In this document: positions 16,378 to 24,974 of the stretch, piece by piece
Layout of the letters: the number at the start of each line of letters is the position of its first letter
Position numbering within the stretch: position 1 is the first letter of the stretch
Assembly: GCA_013416395.1 (NCBI GenBank)
Contig: JACCEP010000001.1
Span: 434,001 to 498,000 of the forward strand
Direction: 5' to 3'
Length of the DNA: 64,000 bases
Origin: Alcaligenaceae bacterium
GTDB taxonomy: Bacteria; Pseudomonadota; Gammaproteobacteria; Burkholderiales; Burkholderiaceae_B
Position numbers and translations under genes: made by a program
The notes under the pieces: generated by a model
The model's input: the letters and a program-made list of their open reading frames with translations, nothing else
Told to the model about the DNA's origin: nothing
The model's database searches: none

Positions 16378-17892
16378 TTGACTACCCAAATAAAATTTGC
16401 CGACCTCGGTCTGGCTGCACCCCTTTTGCGTGCTGTCACCGATGCTGGCTATGAAATACCCACGCCTATTCAGGCGCAAGCCATACCACAAGTACTCAAA
16501 GGCGGCGACCTGCTTGCCGCTGCACAAACAGGCACAGGCAAAACTGCTGGCTTTACCCTGCCCATTTTGCACCGCCTGCTAGAAACCCCTGCTCCTGCAG
16601 GTCGCAAGGCCGGCCAGCCCCGGGTGCTCATTCTTACCCCTACGCGCGAACTTACAGCCCAGGTTGAAGAGTCAGTACGCACGTACGGCCAGCACACGTC
16701 CATACGGTCTATGGTGATGTTCGGCGGCGTTAATATCAACCCGCAAATATCCAGCCTGCGCAAGCCGCTCGATATTCTGGTAGCCACCCCGGGCCGTCTG
16801 CTTGACCATGCACAGCAAAAAACCGTTGATCTCTCTGCCGTCGAAATTCTGGTGCTCGACGAAGCCGACCGCATGCTCGACATGGGCTTTATTCGCGATA
16901 TTCGCCGTATTCTGGCACTTCTGCCAAAGCAGCGTCAGAACCTGCTGTTTTCGGCCACATTCTCCAATGAGATCCGTGAGCTGTCGAAAGGCGTACTCAC
17001 CAACCCCATCGAAATCTCGGTTGCACGACGCAATACCGCATCAGAACTGGTCGATCAAAACGTGGTGCTTACCGAGCAATCACAAAAACGCGACCTGCTC
17101 AGCTTCATGATTCGCGAAAGCGGCTGGCATCAAGTGCTGGTGTTCACACGCACCAAACACGGTGCCAACCGTCTGGCTGAAAAACTGGTCAAAGATGGCC
17201 TGGCCGCCGCCGCCATACACGGCAACAAAAGCCAGGCTGCACGTACGCGCGCGCTGGCCGGCTTTAAAGATGGCAAGGTTGCTGTGCTGGTTGCCACCGA
17301 CATCGCGGCGCGTGGCATCGACATCGATCAGCTTCCTTATGTGGTCAACTTTGAGCTGCCTAACGTACCCGAAGATTACGTACACCGCATCGGTCGCACA
17401 GGGCGTGCCGGCAGTACTGGTCTGGCCACGTCGTTGGTCGACCGCTCCGAGCTCAAGCTGCTGAGCGCCATTGAAAAAGTCATCAAGCGCACCATTGATC
17501 GCACCACCATATCCGGTTGGTCGCCTGAAATGGCACAGGCAGCCGCCGCACGTGCAAGCGCCGAGCCCCGTGAAGTCGAACGTGACATGGGCCGCAACGC
17601 CGGCAACCGTGGCGGCAGCAGCCGCAGTACAAATGGCCGTGGCAACGCTGGCCGTACCACGGGTGCACGCACCAGCACCGATGATCGTCCGCGCCGTTCC
17701 TCCGCACCTGGCAACCCGCGCAGTGGCCCATCGACGGCCTCAGGCAGACCTGGCCGCAGCGGCGCCGCTGCGGGCGGAAACGAAGGTGGTCGCGCCAACA
17801 CACGCACCAGCAATGCACCACGCAGCGGCACTGGCCGCACTGATTCCGGCCAGCGTCACACCGGGCAGCGCGCGGCCTTGCTGGGCAAATAA
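16378..17892 (+). CDS. rhlE: DEAD-box RNA helicase (RhlE-type)
   Basis: A 504-residue ATP-dependent RNA helicase. Motifs in order: Q motif region with [10 protein letters not shown], Walker [31 protein letters not shown] box [16 protein letters not shown] motif SATFS, and the C-terminal [12 protein letters not shown] and [10 protein letters not shown]. The tail after about residue 395 is rich in Arg, Gly, Ser and Asn, as in RhlE proteins, and helps bind RNA. The start is placed at TTG 16378 because CTGGAG lies eight bases upstream and the product begins [11 protein letters not shown] as in relatives; a TTG at 16333 is possible. It probably acts in ribosome assembly or mRNA turnover. Confidence 0.9.
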   Translation: MTTQIKFADLGLAAPLLRAVTDAGYEIPTPIQAQAIPQVLKGGDLLAAAQTGTGKTAGFTLPILHRLLETPAPAGRKAGQPRVLILTPTRELTAQVEESVRTYGQHTSIRSMVMFGGVNINPQISSLRKPLDILVATPGRLLDHAQQKTVDLSAVEILVLDEADRMLDMGFIRDIRRILALLPKQRQNLLFSATFSNEIRELSKGVLTNPIEISVARRNTASELVDQNVVLTEQSQKRDLLSFMIRESGWHQVLVFTRTKHGANRLAEKLVKDGLAAAAIHGNKSQAARTRALAGFKDGKVAVLVATDIAARGIDIDQLPYVVNFELPNVPEDYVHRIGRTGRAGSTGLATSLVDRSELKLLSAIEKVIKRTIDRTTISGWSPEMAQAAAARASAEPREVERDMGRNAGNRGGSSRSTNGRGNAGRTTGARTSTDDRPRRSSAPGNPRSGPSTASGRPGRSGAAAGGNEGGRANTRTSNAPRSGTGRTDSGQRHTGQRAALLGK

Positions 17893-17934
17893 GGCGTATT
17901 ATTCGACTCCCCCCCGCTCCTGACACGCTGAATC

Positions 17935-18564
17935 ATGTCACTGTCCACCTGGCTCGCTTTTTTTGCTGCATCCTGGGCGATTTCATTTTCGCCCGGCCCG
18001 GGTGCAATCTCGGCCATGGCCTCGGGCTTGAAGCACGGCTTCCGGCGCGGGTACTGGACAACCATAGGGTTGCAAATCGGTTTGCTAATACAGTTTGTCG
18101 TCGTGGCCGTGGGCCTTGGCGCACTGCTTGCAGCGTCCGAAACAGCCTTTGGCATCATCAAGTGGCTGGGGGTCGCGTATCTTATTTACCTGGGGTGGTG
18201 CCAGTTTCGCACCGACGCCGCACCTGTAGCGGTGTCTTCAGGTCGCCAGCCACATGTCAGGGTGCGCGAAATCGTAGCGCGGGGCATATTAATCAATGTC
18301 ACCAACCCCAAGGGCACAGTGTTTCTGCTGGCGGTCGTGCCACAGTTTCTGGATCTGTCCAAACCCATGGCCCTGCAATATGTCATTATTGCGGCCACAC
18401 TCTGTTTTACCGACTTAATCGCCATGGGCTGCTACACCACGCTCGCTTCACGCATGCTGAAGGTGTTTCGCAGCCCTCGCCATGTACGCTGGCTAAATCG
18501 CGGCTTTGGCGCCCTGTTTGTTCTTGCGGGTACAGTACTCGCCTCGTTCAGCCACCACCGATGA
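17935..18564 (+). CDS. LysE/RhtB family exporter
   Basis: A 209-residue inner-membrane protein with about six hydrophobic spans and the family signature SFSPGPGAISAMASGLKHGF at its N-terminus. A second conserved segment reads INVTNPKGTVFLLAVVPQFL. The family exports amino acids such as lysine, threonine or homoserine and their lactones; the substrate here cannot be told. It lies between rhlE and prfC with gaps of about 40 bases on either side and could be cotranscribed with prfC. Confidence 0.85.
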   Translation: MSLSTWLAFFAASWAISFSPGPGAISAMASGLKHGFRRGYWTTIGLQIGLLIQFVVVAVGLGALLAASETAFGIIKWLGVAYLIYLGWCQFRTDAAPVAVSSGRQPHVRVREIVARGILINVTNPKGTVFLLAVVPQFLDLSKPMALQYVIIAATLCFTDLIAMGCYTTLASRMLKVFRSPRHVRWLNRGFGALFVLAGTVLASFSHHR

Positions 18565-18599
18565 CCGGGCTGGCGGCCCTTAAACGCTAAAAATAGTCT

Positions 18600-20207
18600 A
18601 TGAGCATTAAACAAGAAGTCGAACGACGACGCACGTTTGCCATTATTTCTCACCCTGACGCGGGCAAAACCACGCTGACCGAAAAGCTGTTGCTTTTTGC
18701 AGGTGCCATCCAGATCGCGGGCAGTGTTAAGTCTCGCAAGGCGAGTCGTCATGCATCGTCCGACTGGATGGAAATCGAAAAACAGCGTGGTATCTCGGTG
18801 GCGTCCTCCGTCATGCAGATGGAATATCGCGACTGTGTCATCAATTTGCTCGACACCCCCGGCCACCAGGACTTCTCCGAAGATACCTACCGTGTGCTGA
18901 CTGCGGTGGACGCTGCGCTCATGGTCATCGACGCCGGCAACGGCGTCGAGCCACAGACCATACGCCTGTTGCAGGTATGCCGGGCACGCAATACGCCCAT
19001 TATTACGTTCATCAACAAGCTTGACCGAGAAGTACAAGAACCGCTAAACCTGCTTTCAGAAATTGAGTCACATCTGGGCATGGACGCGGTGCCTTTCTCG
19101 TGGCCAGTCGGCATGGGCCGCTCATTTGGTGGTGTGTACGATATCCGTCGCAACCGCATGCGCGTATTCCGCGCCGGCCAGGAGCGTCGCGAGGACCACG
19201 ATGAGTTTATCGATGGACTCGACAACCCGGCCATTGCTGCACGCTTCGGCGACGCGTTTGCCAAAGCCCATGATGAAATCGAGCTTATCCAGGCCGCCGC
19301 CCCCGAATTTGAACTCGAAAAGTTTCTTGCGGGCAAGCAGACGCCGGTATTTTTTGGCTCGGCCATCAATAACTTCGGCGTGCAAGAAGTGCTGGATGCA
19401 CTGGTCGACCTGGCTCCACGCCCCGGGCCCCGCACCGCACTGCAGCGCATCGTCCAGCCCATTGAGCCAAAATTCAGTGGCGTGGTCTTTAAGGTGCAGG
19501 CCAATATGGACCCAGCACACCGTGACCGCGTGGCATTTGTAAGGGTCAGCTCAGGCCGTTTCGAGCGAGGCATGCGGCTAAAAGTGTCCCGCACCGGCAA
19601 AGAGATACGACCCAATAACGTCGTGTCGTTTCTATCGCAGCGTCGCGAATTGCTTGATGAGGCCTATGCGGGCGATATCATCGGCATACCCAACCACGGC
19701 ATATTGCAACTGGGTGATGTGCTTACAGAAGGCGAGCAGCTTCAGTTTACGGGTCTGCCGTTTTTCGCACCCGAATTGTTTCAGGGCGTCGAGGTCAAAG
19801 ATCCATTACGTACTAAACAGTTACGCGTGGGTCTGACACAACTGGGTGAAGAAGGTGCCATACAGGTGTTTCGCCCCGAAATCGCCGGAGGCACATTGTT
19901 GCTTGGCGCAGTGGGCCAATTGCAGTTCGAGGTCGTGGCCCATCGCCTGAAAACCGAATACGGTGCCGATGCCCGAATGATGCCTTCCCGTTACAACCTG
20001 GCACGTTGGTTTACAGCTGAAGATCCCAAAATATTGCGAAAATTCATGAATGCCAACGCTGCCAACATCGCCTATGATGTCGTCGACGCGCCTGCATTCC
20101 TGGCCACTTCCCCGGCACAGCTGCGTGTGGCGCAAGAACTCTACCCCGATATCGCCTTCCATGCCATGCGCGAGCATGGCGGCCAGGTTTTTGGCCAGCA
20201 TGGGTAA
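18600..20207 (+). CDS. prfC: peptide chain release factor 3
   Basis: A 535-residue translational GTPase that recycles RF1/RF2 after peptide release. Motifs: G1 SHPDAGKTTLTEKL, G2 region RGISVASSVMQ, G3 DTPGHQDFSEDTYR, and G4 NKLDRE. The KSRKASRHASSDWMEIEKQR stretch is diagnostic for RF3 rather than EF-G. The C-terminal domains run to the FGQHG end, and length equals the usual 525-540. No upstream ribosome site is strong. It is followed closely by a hypothetical exported protein. Confidence 0.95.
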   Translation: MSIKQEVERRRTFAIISHPDAGKTTLTEKLLLFAGAIQIAGSVKSRKASRHASSDWMEIEKQRGISVASSVMQMEYRDCVINLLDTPGHQDFSEDTYRVLTAVDAALMVIDAGNGVEPQTIRLLQVCRARNTPIITFINKLDREVQEPLNLLSEIESHLGMDAVPFSWPVGMGRSFGGVYDIRRNRMRVFRAGQERREDHDEFIDGLDNPAIAARFGDAFAKAHDEIELIQAAAPEFELEKFLAGKQTPVFFGSAINNFGVQEVLDALVDLAPRPGPRTALQRIVQPIEPKFSGVVFKVQANMDPAHRDRVAFVRVSSGRFERGMRLKVSRTGKEIRPNNVVSFLSQRRELLDEAYAGDIIGIPNHGILQLGDVLTEGEQLQFTGLPFFAPELFQGVEVKDPLRTKQLRVGLTQLGEEGAIQVFRPEIAGGTLLLGAVGQLQFEVVAHRLKTEYGADARMMPSRYNLARWFTAEDPKILRKFMNANAANIAYDVVDAPAFLATSPAQLRVAQELYPDIAFHAMREHGGQVFGQHG

Positions 20208-20282
20208 GCCCAGCGAGGCGCTGGTGCGCCCGCCGCTTATAGGCTTGTACACTTGGGGTTGTTTACCAGACCGAGAGCAATA

Positions 20283-20921
20283 ATGTCCTGGCGTTTTATC
20301 TTAGCGATTTTACTGATTGCCGCGGGCGCATCTGCCTGGGGCGGTTTACAGCTCGGCAACTGGCTTGTGGCTCACGGCCCGTCGTCTCCCGTTGAGTCTA
20401 CCGATCTCCAGTTAGCCAACACGCCTGTGCTTGATGCCAATGGCCAGCCTTTCATGGCCATGCCGCCTCAACCATTGGTCAACGGCCGACTGGGTGTGCC
20501 AGAGCTTCCCGCTCAGGTCGCCTGGCAAATCCCTGAAGAGTCTGTGCGCGAAATGGAGAGCAACTCTGCCATCCAGCTTTCCAGAACAACCATTACCATG
20601 GACGTTGCGCGACAAATTGCCCAGGGCGATTTCGATGTGCCAGGCCTGAGTGGTATTGCCGATGTAGGCAATCTGGTGGGCGGCGGTAGTGGCAGGCAGC
20701 CATTGCAGCCGGTAGACATGGCACCGCCACCGCCAGCGCCGTCCACAGCCACGCCGCAAAACGATCAGGCATGGCAGGCCAGTCTCAGGCGAGAACTGCA
20801 GGCTTGCAGCGCAAAAAGCTTTTTTGATCGTCCCAGTTGCGCATGGGCTGCCCGCAACAAATACTGTGAGCCAAATAACGCCTGGGGCCGTGTAGGCAAC
20901 TGCCCGGCCAAGTCGTTTTAA
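20283..20921 (+). CDS. hypothetical exported protein
   Basis: A 212-residue protein with one N-terminal hydrophobic segment (SWRFILAILLIAAGASAWGG) serving as a signal or membrane anchor. The rest is probably periplasmic: a Pro-rich region with PPPPAPS around residues 150-160, then a short C-terminal domain with four cysteines (positions in ACSAKSFFDRPSCAW, NKYCEPNN and GNCPAKSF) that could form two disulfides. I do not recognise the family. It lies 75 bases after prfC. A repeat tract and a strong terminator follow it. Confidence 0.65.
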   Translation: MSWRFILAILLIAAGASAWGGLQLGNWLVAHGPSSPVESTDLQLANTPVLDANGQPFMAMPPQPLVNGRLGVPELPAQVAWQIPEESVREMESNSAIQLSRTTITMDVARQIAQGDFDVPGLSGIADVGNLVGGGSGRQPLQPVDMAPPPPAPSTATPQNDQAWQASLRRELQACSAKSFFDRPSCAWAARNKYCEPNNAWGRVGNCPAKSF

Positions 20922-20970
20922 TACATAAATGCATAGAAGCCGTGCTATTTACGGCCTCTAAAAGTTGTGG

Positions 20971-21080
20971 CGGTTAAAGGTTAAAGCCATTGAAAGGTAA
21001 TACCGTTAAGCGTCAAAGCCATCGAAAATTAAGACCGTTAAAAGTCAAAGCTTTTGAAGGTTAAGGCTGTTAAAAGTTAA
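20971..21080. repeat. degenerate 32-bp tandem repeat, 3.4 copies
   Basis: Three consecutive 32-base units at 20971-21002, 21003-21034 and 21035-21066, with a partial fourth at 21067-21080. Each begins near CCGTTAA and contains a TCAAAGCC-like centre and a GAAAATTAAG-like end. The units differ at roughly a quarter to a third of positions. There is no reading frame of note. The tract abuts the terminator at 21081. It lies in the 386-base gap between the hypothetical exported protein and bfr; the rest of that gap (21127-21307) holds only GC-rich sequence with short CAGCACGG-like repeats. Confidence 0.7.
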
Positions 21081-21126
21081 GGCCTGGGTCCGGTGTAACA
21101 CCGGACCCAGGCCTTTTAGTTTTTTA
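21081..21126 (+). terminator. strong Rho-independent terminator
   Basis: A nearly uninterrupted inverted repeat: GGCCTGGGTCCGGTGT (21081-21096), one base, then its exact complement ending at 21113, followed by TTTTAGTTTTTT. Even with a few central bases left unpaired this gives a stem of about 14 bp. It terminates transcription from the 20283 gene and, since the left flank is A-rich, may also act for bfr arriving from the right. Confidence 0.85.
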
Positions 21127-21307
21127 CGCTTGCAATGACAGTATGAGCACGTATTCGCGAATACCGGTCAAGCCATATGTACACAGCAACCAGCGAAGTT
21201 TGCCGGCAATACATTAATGCGCGGCGCCGCAGCGCAGCGCTGGGCAGCACGGGACGGGACAGCACAGGGCGGCACGGCACAGCAAATTACTTAAATGCCC
21301 GCAGTCC

Positions 21308-21778
21308 TTACTCGCCCATTTGGGATTGCAGGTAATTTTGCAGGCCTACGTGTTCGATAAGTTCGATCTGGGTTTCCAGATAATCAATATGCTCTTCAGT
21401 GTCATCCAGTATGGTCTGGAACAGATCGCGCGATACATAATCACGCACTGATTCACAATGCGCCATGGCTTCTTTTACGGTTTCTTGTGCGCCGGTTTCT
21501 AGTTTGAGATCACAGGAAAGGATTTCAGGCACGTTTTCGCCGATCAGCAGCTTATGCAGATCTTGCAGATTAGGCAGCCCATCAAGCATAAAAATGCGCT
21601 CTATCAACATGTCAGCGTGCTTCATCTCGCCGATAGATTCTTCATACTCATGCTTGCCCAGCTTTTTAAAGCCCCAGTGATTGAGCATGCGGGCATGCAA
21701 AAAATACTGGTTAATGGCTGTCAGCTCATTCTTGAGTTGCGCATTTAAAAACTGGATAACCTTGGTGTCGCCTTTCAT
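21308..21778 (-). CDS. bfr: bacterioferritin
   Basis: A 156-residue haem-containing ferritin that oxidises Fe(II) and stores iron in a 24-subunit shell. Ferroxidase ligands expected at Glu18, Glu51 and His54 are present ([11 protein letters not shown] and [13 protein letters not shown]), and Met52, the haem ligand between subunits, is also present, marking it as a haem-binding form. A further ligand set appears at [14 protein letters not shown]. Length is standard. The ATG has an AGGGAG site upstream. bfd lies upstream on the same strand but is separated by about 700 bases that include a minisatellite. Confidence 0.95.
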   Translation of the reverse strand: MKGDTKVIQFLNAQLKNELTAINQYFLHARMLNHWGFKKLGKHEYEESIGEMKHADMLIERIFMLDGLPNLQDLHKLLIGENVPEILSCDLKLETGAQETVKEAMAHCESVRDYVSRDLFQTILDDTEEHIDYLETQIELIEHVGLQNYLQSQMGE

Positions 21779-21989
21779 GGCCTGCTCCCTTTATTCATTG
21801 ATACACACTGCCGCTCGCGTTGACACGCGGGCAGCAGCCCAAGACATTAAATGCCTAGACCATAAGGCTACCATGCCCGACCGCTGAGCTGACGATTAGC
21901 TTGTTGAAAATCAACACCTTATAAACAGGGCTGACAATGAGAATGACTCTGTCTACGAATACTGGGACAGTCTGAATCGCGGCCGTATC

Positions 21990-22252
21990 GGCTGGGGTAT
22001 CGGCTGGGGTATCGGCTGGGGTATCGGCTGGGGTATCGGCTGGGGTATCGGCTGGGGTATCGGCTGGGGTATCGGCTGGGGTATCGGCTGGGGTATCGGC
22101 TCGGGTATCAGCTCGGGTATCAGCTCGGGTATCAGCTCGGGTATCAGCTCGGGTATCAGCTCGGGTATCAGCTCGGGTATTGGCGGGGTATTAGCCTAGG
22201 TGCTGGCTGAGCTACTGGCCCGAGTATTAGCGGAGGTACTAGCTGAGTTATT
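21990..22252. repeat. 12-bp minisatellite, about 22 units with a decay gradient
   Basis: Nine exact copies of GGCTGGGGTATC (21990-22097), one GGCTCGGGTATC, then six AGCTCGGGTATC/T units to 22181. The 12-base register then continues through diverged units: an 11-base GGCGGGGTATT, AGCCTAGGTGCT, GGCTGAGCTACT, GGCCCGAGTATT, AGCGGAGGTACT and AGCTGAGTTATT, ending at 22252. Read forward in one frame the core encodes Gly-Trp-Gly-Ile repeats then Ser-Ser-Gly-Ile, open from 21900 to the TAG at 22197, but with no ATG, GTG or TTG start. The reverse strand encodes Ala-Asp-Thr-Pro repeats, also without a start. GGGG runs recur every 12 bases. Confidence 0.95.
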
Positions 22253-22297
22253 GGCGGGGAGGGGGTGGAGCGGTGAGGTAATGGTGGTGGGGATTAT

Positions 22298-22465
22298 GTG
22301 AAAAGAATGATGCTTGAGGAAATCAAGCGAGGCATGGCTCTGGGCCACGCGTTTATCAGGATGAGAGGCGAGCCGTTTTTACAGGTGGCGACAAGCTATG
22401 GCCTTTCGCGCACCGAGCGACTTGCAAGGAACACCTTGCCAGCCGGAAACAAAGAAACGCCGTAA
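22298..22465 (+). CDS. possible small protein of unknown function
   Basis: A 55-codon frame starting at GTG 22298 (or ATG 22307/22310) and ending at TAA 22465. The product contains LEEIKRGMALGHAFIRMRGE and SYGLSRTERLARNTLPAG; the codon choice and the mix of charged and hydrophobic residues look like real coding sequence, more so than other frames here. A G-rich stretch precedes the start but no clean ribosome site. It lies just after the minisatellite and ends 12 bases before the 3' end of bfd, convergent with it. It could be the remnant of a longer gene. I do not recognise the family. Confidence 0.4.
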   Translation: MKRMMLEEIKRGMALGHAFIRMRGEPFLQVATSYGLSRTERLARNTLPAGNKETP

Positions 22466-22477
22466 AAAACAGAAAGC

Positions 22478-22741
22478 TTAAGCGCGTCGAACGGCGACCG
22501 TGGCCATGGCTGAAACGCTGACCGCGTCGTTGGCGGCCTGCGTGACCTGTGTGGCAGCCTGAACCTGCACCGGATCGGCGTACCGCCCCCCGGGCAAGTA
22601 CTCAACCGCCGTGTCGGCGCAACAGCCGCAACACGATGCAACACCCAGTTGCCCTTGCAGCTCGGACAACGTAGACGCCCCGTCGGCGACAGCGGATTGG
22701 ACTTGGCGCTCTGTAATAGCGTTGCAGATACAAATAAACAT
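22478..22741 (-). CDS. bfd: bacterioferritin-associated ferredoxin
   Basis: An 87-residue [2Fe-2S] protein that reduces bacterioferritin to release stored iron. It begins MFICICNAITERQ with cysteines 4 and 6, and has the second pair in the SCCGCCAD segment near 37-41, matching the Bfd cluster pattern. The C-terminal extension after YLPGG is longer and Ala/Val-rich compared with the usual 64 residues. An ATG three codons upstream (22750) is an alternative start. It lies upstream of bfr on the same strand, and iron-starvation control by Fur is likely from family knowledge, though I saw no convincing Fur box. Confidence 0.88.
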   Translation of the reverse strand: MFICICNAITERQVQSAVADGASTLSELQGQLGVASCCGCCADTAVEYLPGGRYADPVQVQAATQVTQAANDAVSVSAMATVAVRRA

Positions 22742-22831
22742 GCGAACCATTATCAGCTAGAACCAAGATCCAGACAACTTACAAGATGTAAAAATCCCAC
22801 AATATTTCTAGGGGTATACGCGAAAAGCCAG

Positions 22832-24223
22832 TTACTCGAGTGCCGCACGGGCTTTGCGGCGTATGGCCGGCTCGATACCAGCCGCTTCCCGGTATTTGGC
22901 CACCGTACGACGCGCAATGACCACCCCTTGCTCCGCCAGCAAGGTAGCGAGGCGGCTATCAGACAGCGGTTTGGCGGGCGACTCGTCTTCTACAAGCTTG
23001 CGCATCATAATTTGTACAGCCGTTGCCGATGTTGACTCACCATCATCGGTGGCCAACGCCACACCGAAAAACCGCTTGAGCTCGATCACACCCCAAGGGG
23101 TTTGCGCATATTTTTGCTTGGTGGCACGCGAAACGGTGGACTCATGCAGTTCGAGCTGCTGCGCAATATCGCGCAAAATCAGCGGCCGCATGGCCTCGGG
23201 GCCTTGCTCGAAAAACGCCTGTTGCCTGTCGACGATGACTTGGGCCACCCTCAAAATTGTTACAAAACGCTGGTTTACGCTTTTAATTAACCCATGTGCC
23301 TGCTGCAGCTGCGCGTACAACTCGGGCGAAGCCCGCGCGCCGGTAAGCAAGTGTTCGTAGCTTTGGTCCACACGCAAGCGTGGCATGACGGCGGGATTGA
23401 TGGCTGCCTGCCAGCGGTTTCCCTGCCTGCGCACCAGCACTTCAGGCGTAACATAGTCTGCGGTAGAGGTAGACCAGTTACGCGCTGGGCGCGGCTCAAG
23501 CTGCAGCAACAAGGCATGCGCAGCGCGCAGCGTGTCATGCGTACACGAAATTGCCTCGCGCAGACGGGCAAGATTGCCGGTGGCCAGCAAAGCAAGTTGC
23601 GTGTCTGCAATGATACGCGCGCATGCCAAGACCTCTGGGTCAGGCTTGGTGTCAGCATGTGCCTTGATCAGATCAAGTTGCTGCACCAGACACTGCCCCA
23701 GCGATGTGGCAGCGATACCCGGCGGATCAAACGACTGCAGCAGCCGCAATGCGGCCTGCAATTCGTCAGGCTGCACCTCGAGTTCTGGCGGCAGATACTG
23801 CAGCACTTCTTCCAGCGGCGTAGCCAGGTAGCCGTTTTCGTCGAGCTCGTCGATCAGCACACTGACTAATGCCATGTCGCGTGGCTGGGCGCGCGTGAGG
23901 CGCAGCTGACTCAAAAGATGCTCGTGCAGGGTTTCGGCCGTGGCCGTCTCTGGCCTAACGGTATCGTCGTCGGCTCCGCGGGCTGAAGTCCGGTTGGATA
24001 AACCCAACACCGGCCAACGTTCTTCCTGACGTGCTACCGTATCAGCGTTATCAATGTCATACTCTTCCTCACGTTCGAGCAAAGGGTTCTCTGCGAGAGC
24101 CTGGGCCACCTCCTGCTCCAGATCGTGAGTCGACAGTTGCAGAAATCGAATTGATTGCTGCAACTGTGGTGTCAACGCCAATTGCTGGTGCTGACGAAGC
24201 TCTAATGACTGGCGCGAATGCAT
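22832..24223 (-). CDS. rpoN: RNA polymerase sigma-54 factor
   Basis: A 463-residue sigma-54. Region I at the N-terminus is Gln/Leu-rich (LELRQHQQLALTPQLQQSIRFLQLST), region II is short and acidic, the core-binding domain contains FDPPGIAATSLGQCL, and the C-terminal RpoN box ARRTVAKYRE lies at residues 437-446. It directs transcription of nitrogen, motility or other activator-dependent genes. The customary neighbours (lptB upstream, hpf or ptsN downstream) are not here: upstream is a divergent membrane protein only 15 bases away, downstream is bfd. No ribosome site stands out at the chosen ATG. Confidence 0.95.
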   Translation of the reverse strand: MHSRQSLELRQHQQLALTPQLQQSIRFLQLSTHDLEQEVAQALAENPLLEREEEYDIDNADTVARQEERWPVLGLSNRTSARGADDDTVRPETATAETLHEHLLSQLRLTRAQPRDMALVSVLIDELDENGYLATPLEEVLQYLPPELEVQPDELQAALRLLQSFDPPGIAATSLGQCLVQQLDLIKAHADTKPDPEVLACARIIADTQLALLATGNLARLREAISCTHDTLRAAHALLLQLEPRPARNWSTSTADYVTPEVLVRRQGNRWQAAINPAVMPRLRVDQSYEHLLTGARASPELYAQLQQAHGLIKSVNQRFVTILRVAQVIVDRQQAFFEQGPEAMRPLILRDIAQQLELHESTVSRATKQKYAQTPWGVIELKRFFGVALATDDGESTSATAVQIMMRKLVEDESPAKPLSDSRLATLLAEQGVVIARRTVAKYREAAGIEPAIRRKARAALE

Positions 24224-24238
24224 AGATAAAATACGTGT

Positions 24239-24853
24239 ATGAAAGCAACTTCACTGCAACAACAACAGCCTACCAGACAAGACCACACTTTATTGCGCAA
24301 TACCTTGCTCAAGCTGACAGCAAGGCAAAAGATTCTGTGTGTTGTGATTGTCGTCGTCGTGGCGATTATCTGGTACAACCTTCTCACTCGCCTGGTGTTA
24401 TTTGGACGCGGCATCGATTACAACGGTCTGCACGCGCTGGGCGTACAGGCCGTGGCCCTGCTCAACCAGTACAACCCATTTTTCTGGTGGGCGGTTGTTG
24501 CCTTGTGCACACTTATTATTGCCTATTTTCTGTATGGCTTCGTGCAAAACACCAGCCGCCAGGCCCGCGCAAAGCTGGTCGACGAAGACACCATTGCACA
24601 GCTTTCCCAGCAGCTTTCACCACCCGCCCTCGAAGTATTGCGCTGGTCGTGGGACGATCGGCGTCGCCCCATCTGCGTAGGCGATCTGCAGCGTGCCGCT
24701 GCCGAGCTGCGTGCAGGCCGGTCGGGCAAAATCACGCTGGCGCGTCGCCATGCCGCCCTGTTGGGCCAGCGCGGCACGGCGGTAACCTCTGTCGAGCCCG
24801 TATACGATAGCACCCCCGTCACCGCCCTGCCCTCTGAAGACAACCCGGGCTAA
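24239..24853 (+). CDS. hypothetical two-span membrane protein
   Basis: A 204-residue protein with two hydrophobic segments, about residues 31-50 (ILCVVIVVVVAIIWYNLL) and 83-102 (FWWAVVALCTLIIAYFLYGF), and a soluble C-terminal region of about 100 residues. That region contains LSPPALEVLRWSWDDRRRP and LARRHAALLG, suggesting a small helical, possibly winged-helix-like domain. It is divergent from rpoN, with only 15 bases between start codons, so the promoters must overlap each other's genes. I do not recognise the family. Confidence 0.7.
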   Translation: MKATSLQQQQPTRQDHTLLRNTLLKLTARQKILCVVIVVVVAIIWYNLLTRLVLFGRGIDYNGLHALGVQAVALLNQYNPFFWWAVVALCTLIIAYFLYGFVQNTSRQARAKLVDEDTIAQLSQQLSPPALEVLRWSWDDRRRPICVGDLQRAAAELRAGRSGKITLARRHAALLGQRGTAVTSVEPVYDSTPVTALPSEDNPG

Positions 24854-24974
24854 GCCAGTTCCTCGCCGTTAAAGCGTATGCCTGTGTTCACACGGGCAGT
24901 GCTTAGCCATGAAACACTTAAAAAAACACATCCAAAGCTTGCCACACGCTTTCTTTTGTGTTTGACTATCACTT

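Noticed and set aside
21990-22252. Possible CRISPR array
   Set aside because: The 12-base units are contiguous with no unique spacers, and no cas genes are in the window; this is a minisatellite.
22396-22644. Minus-strand frame overlapping bfd in another phase
   Set aside because: bfd has the complete cysteine pattern; the alternative is Arg/Pro-rich and without a ribosome site.
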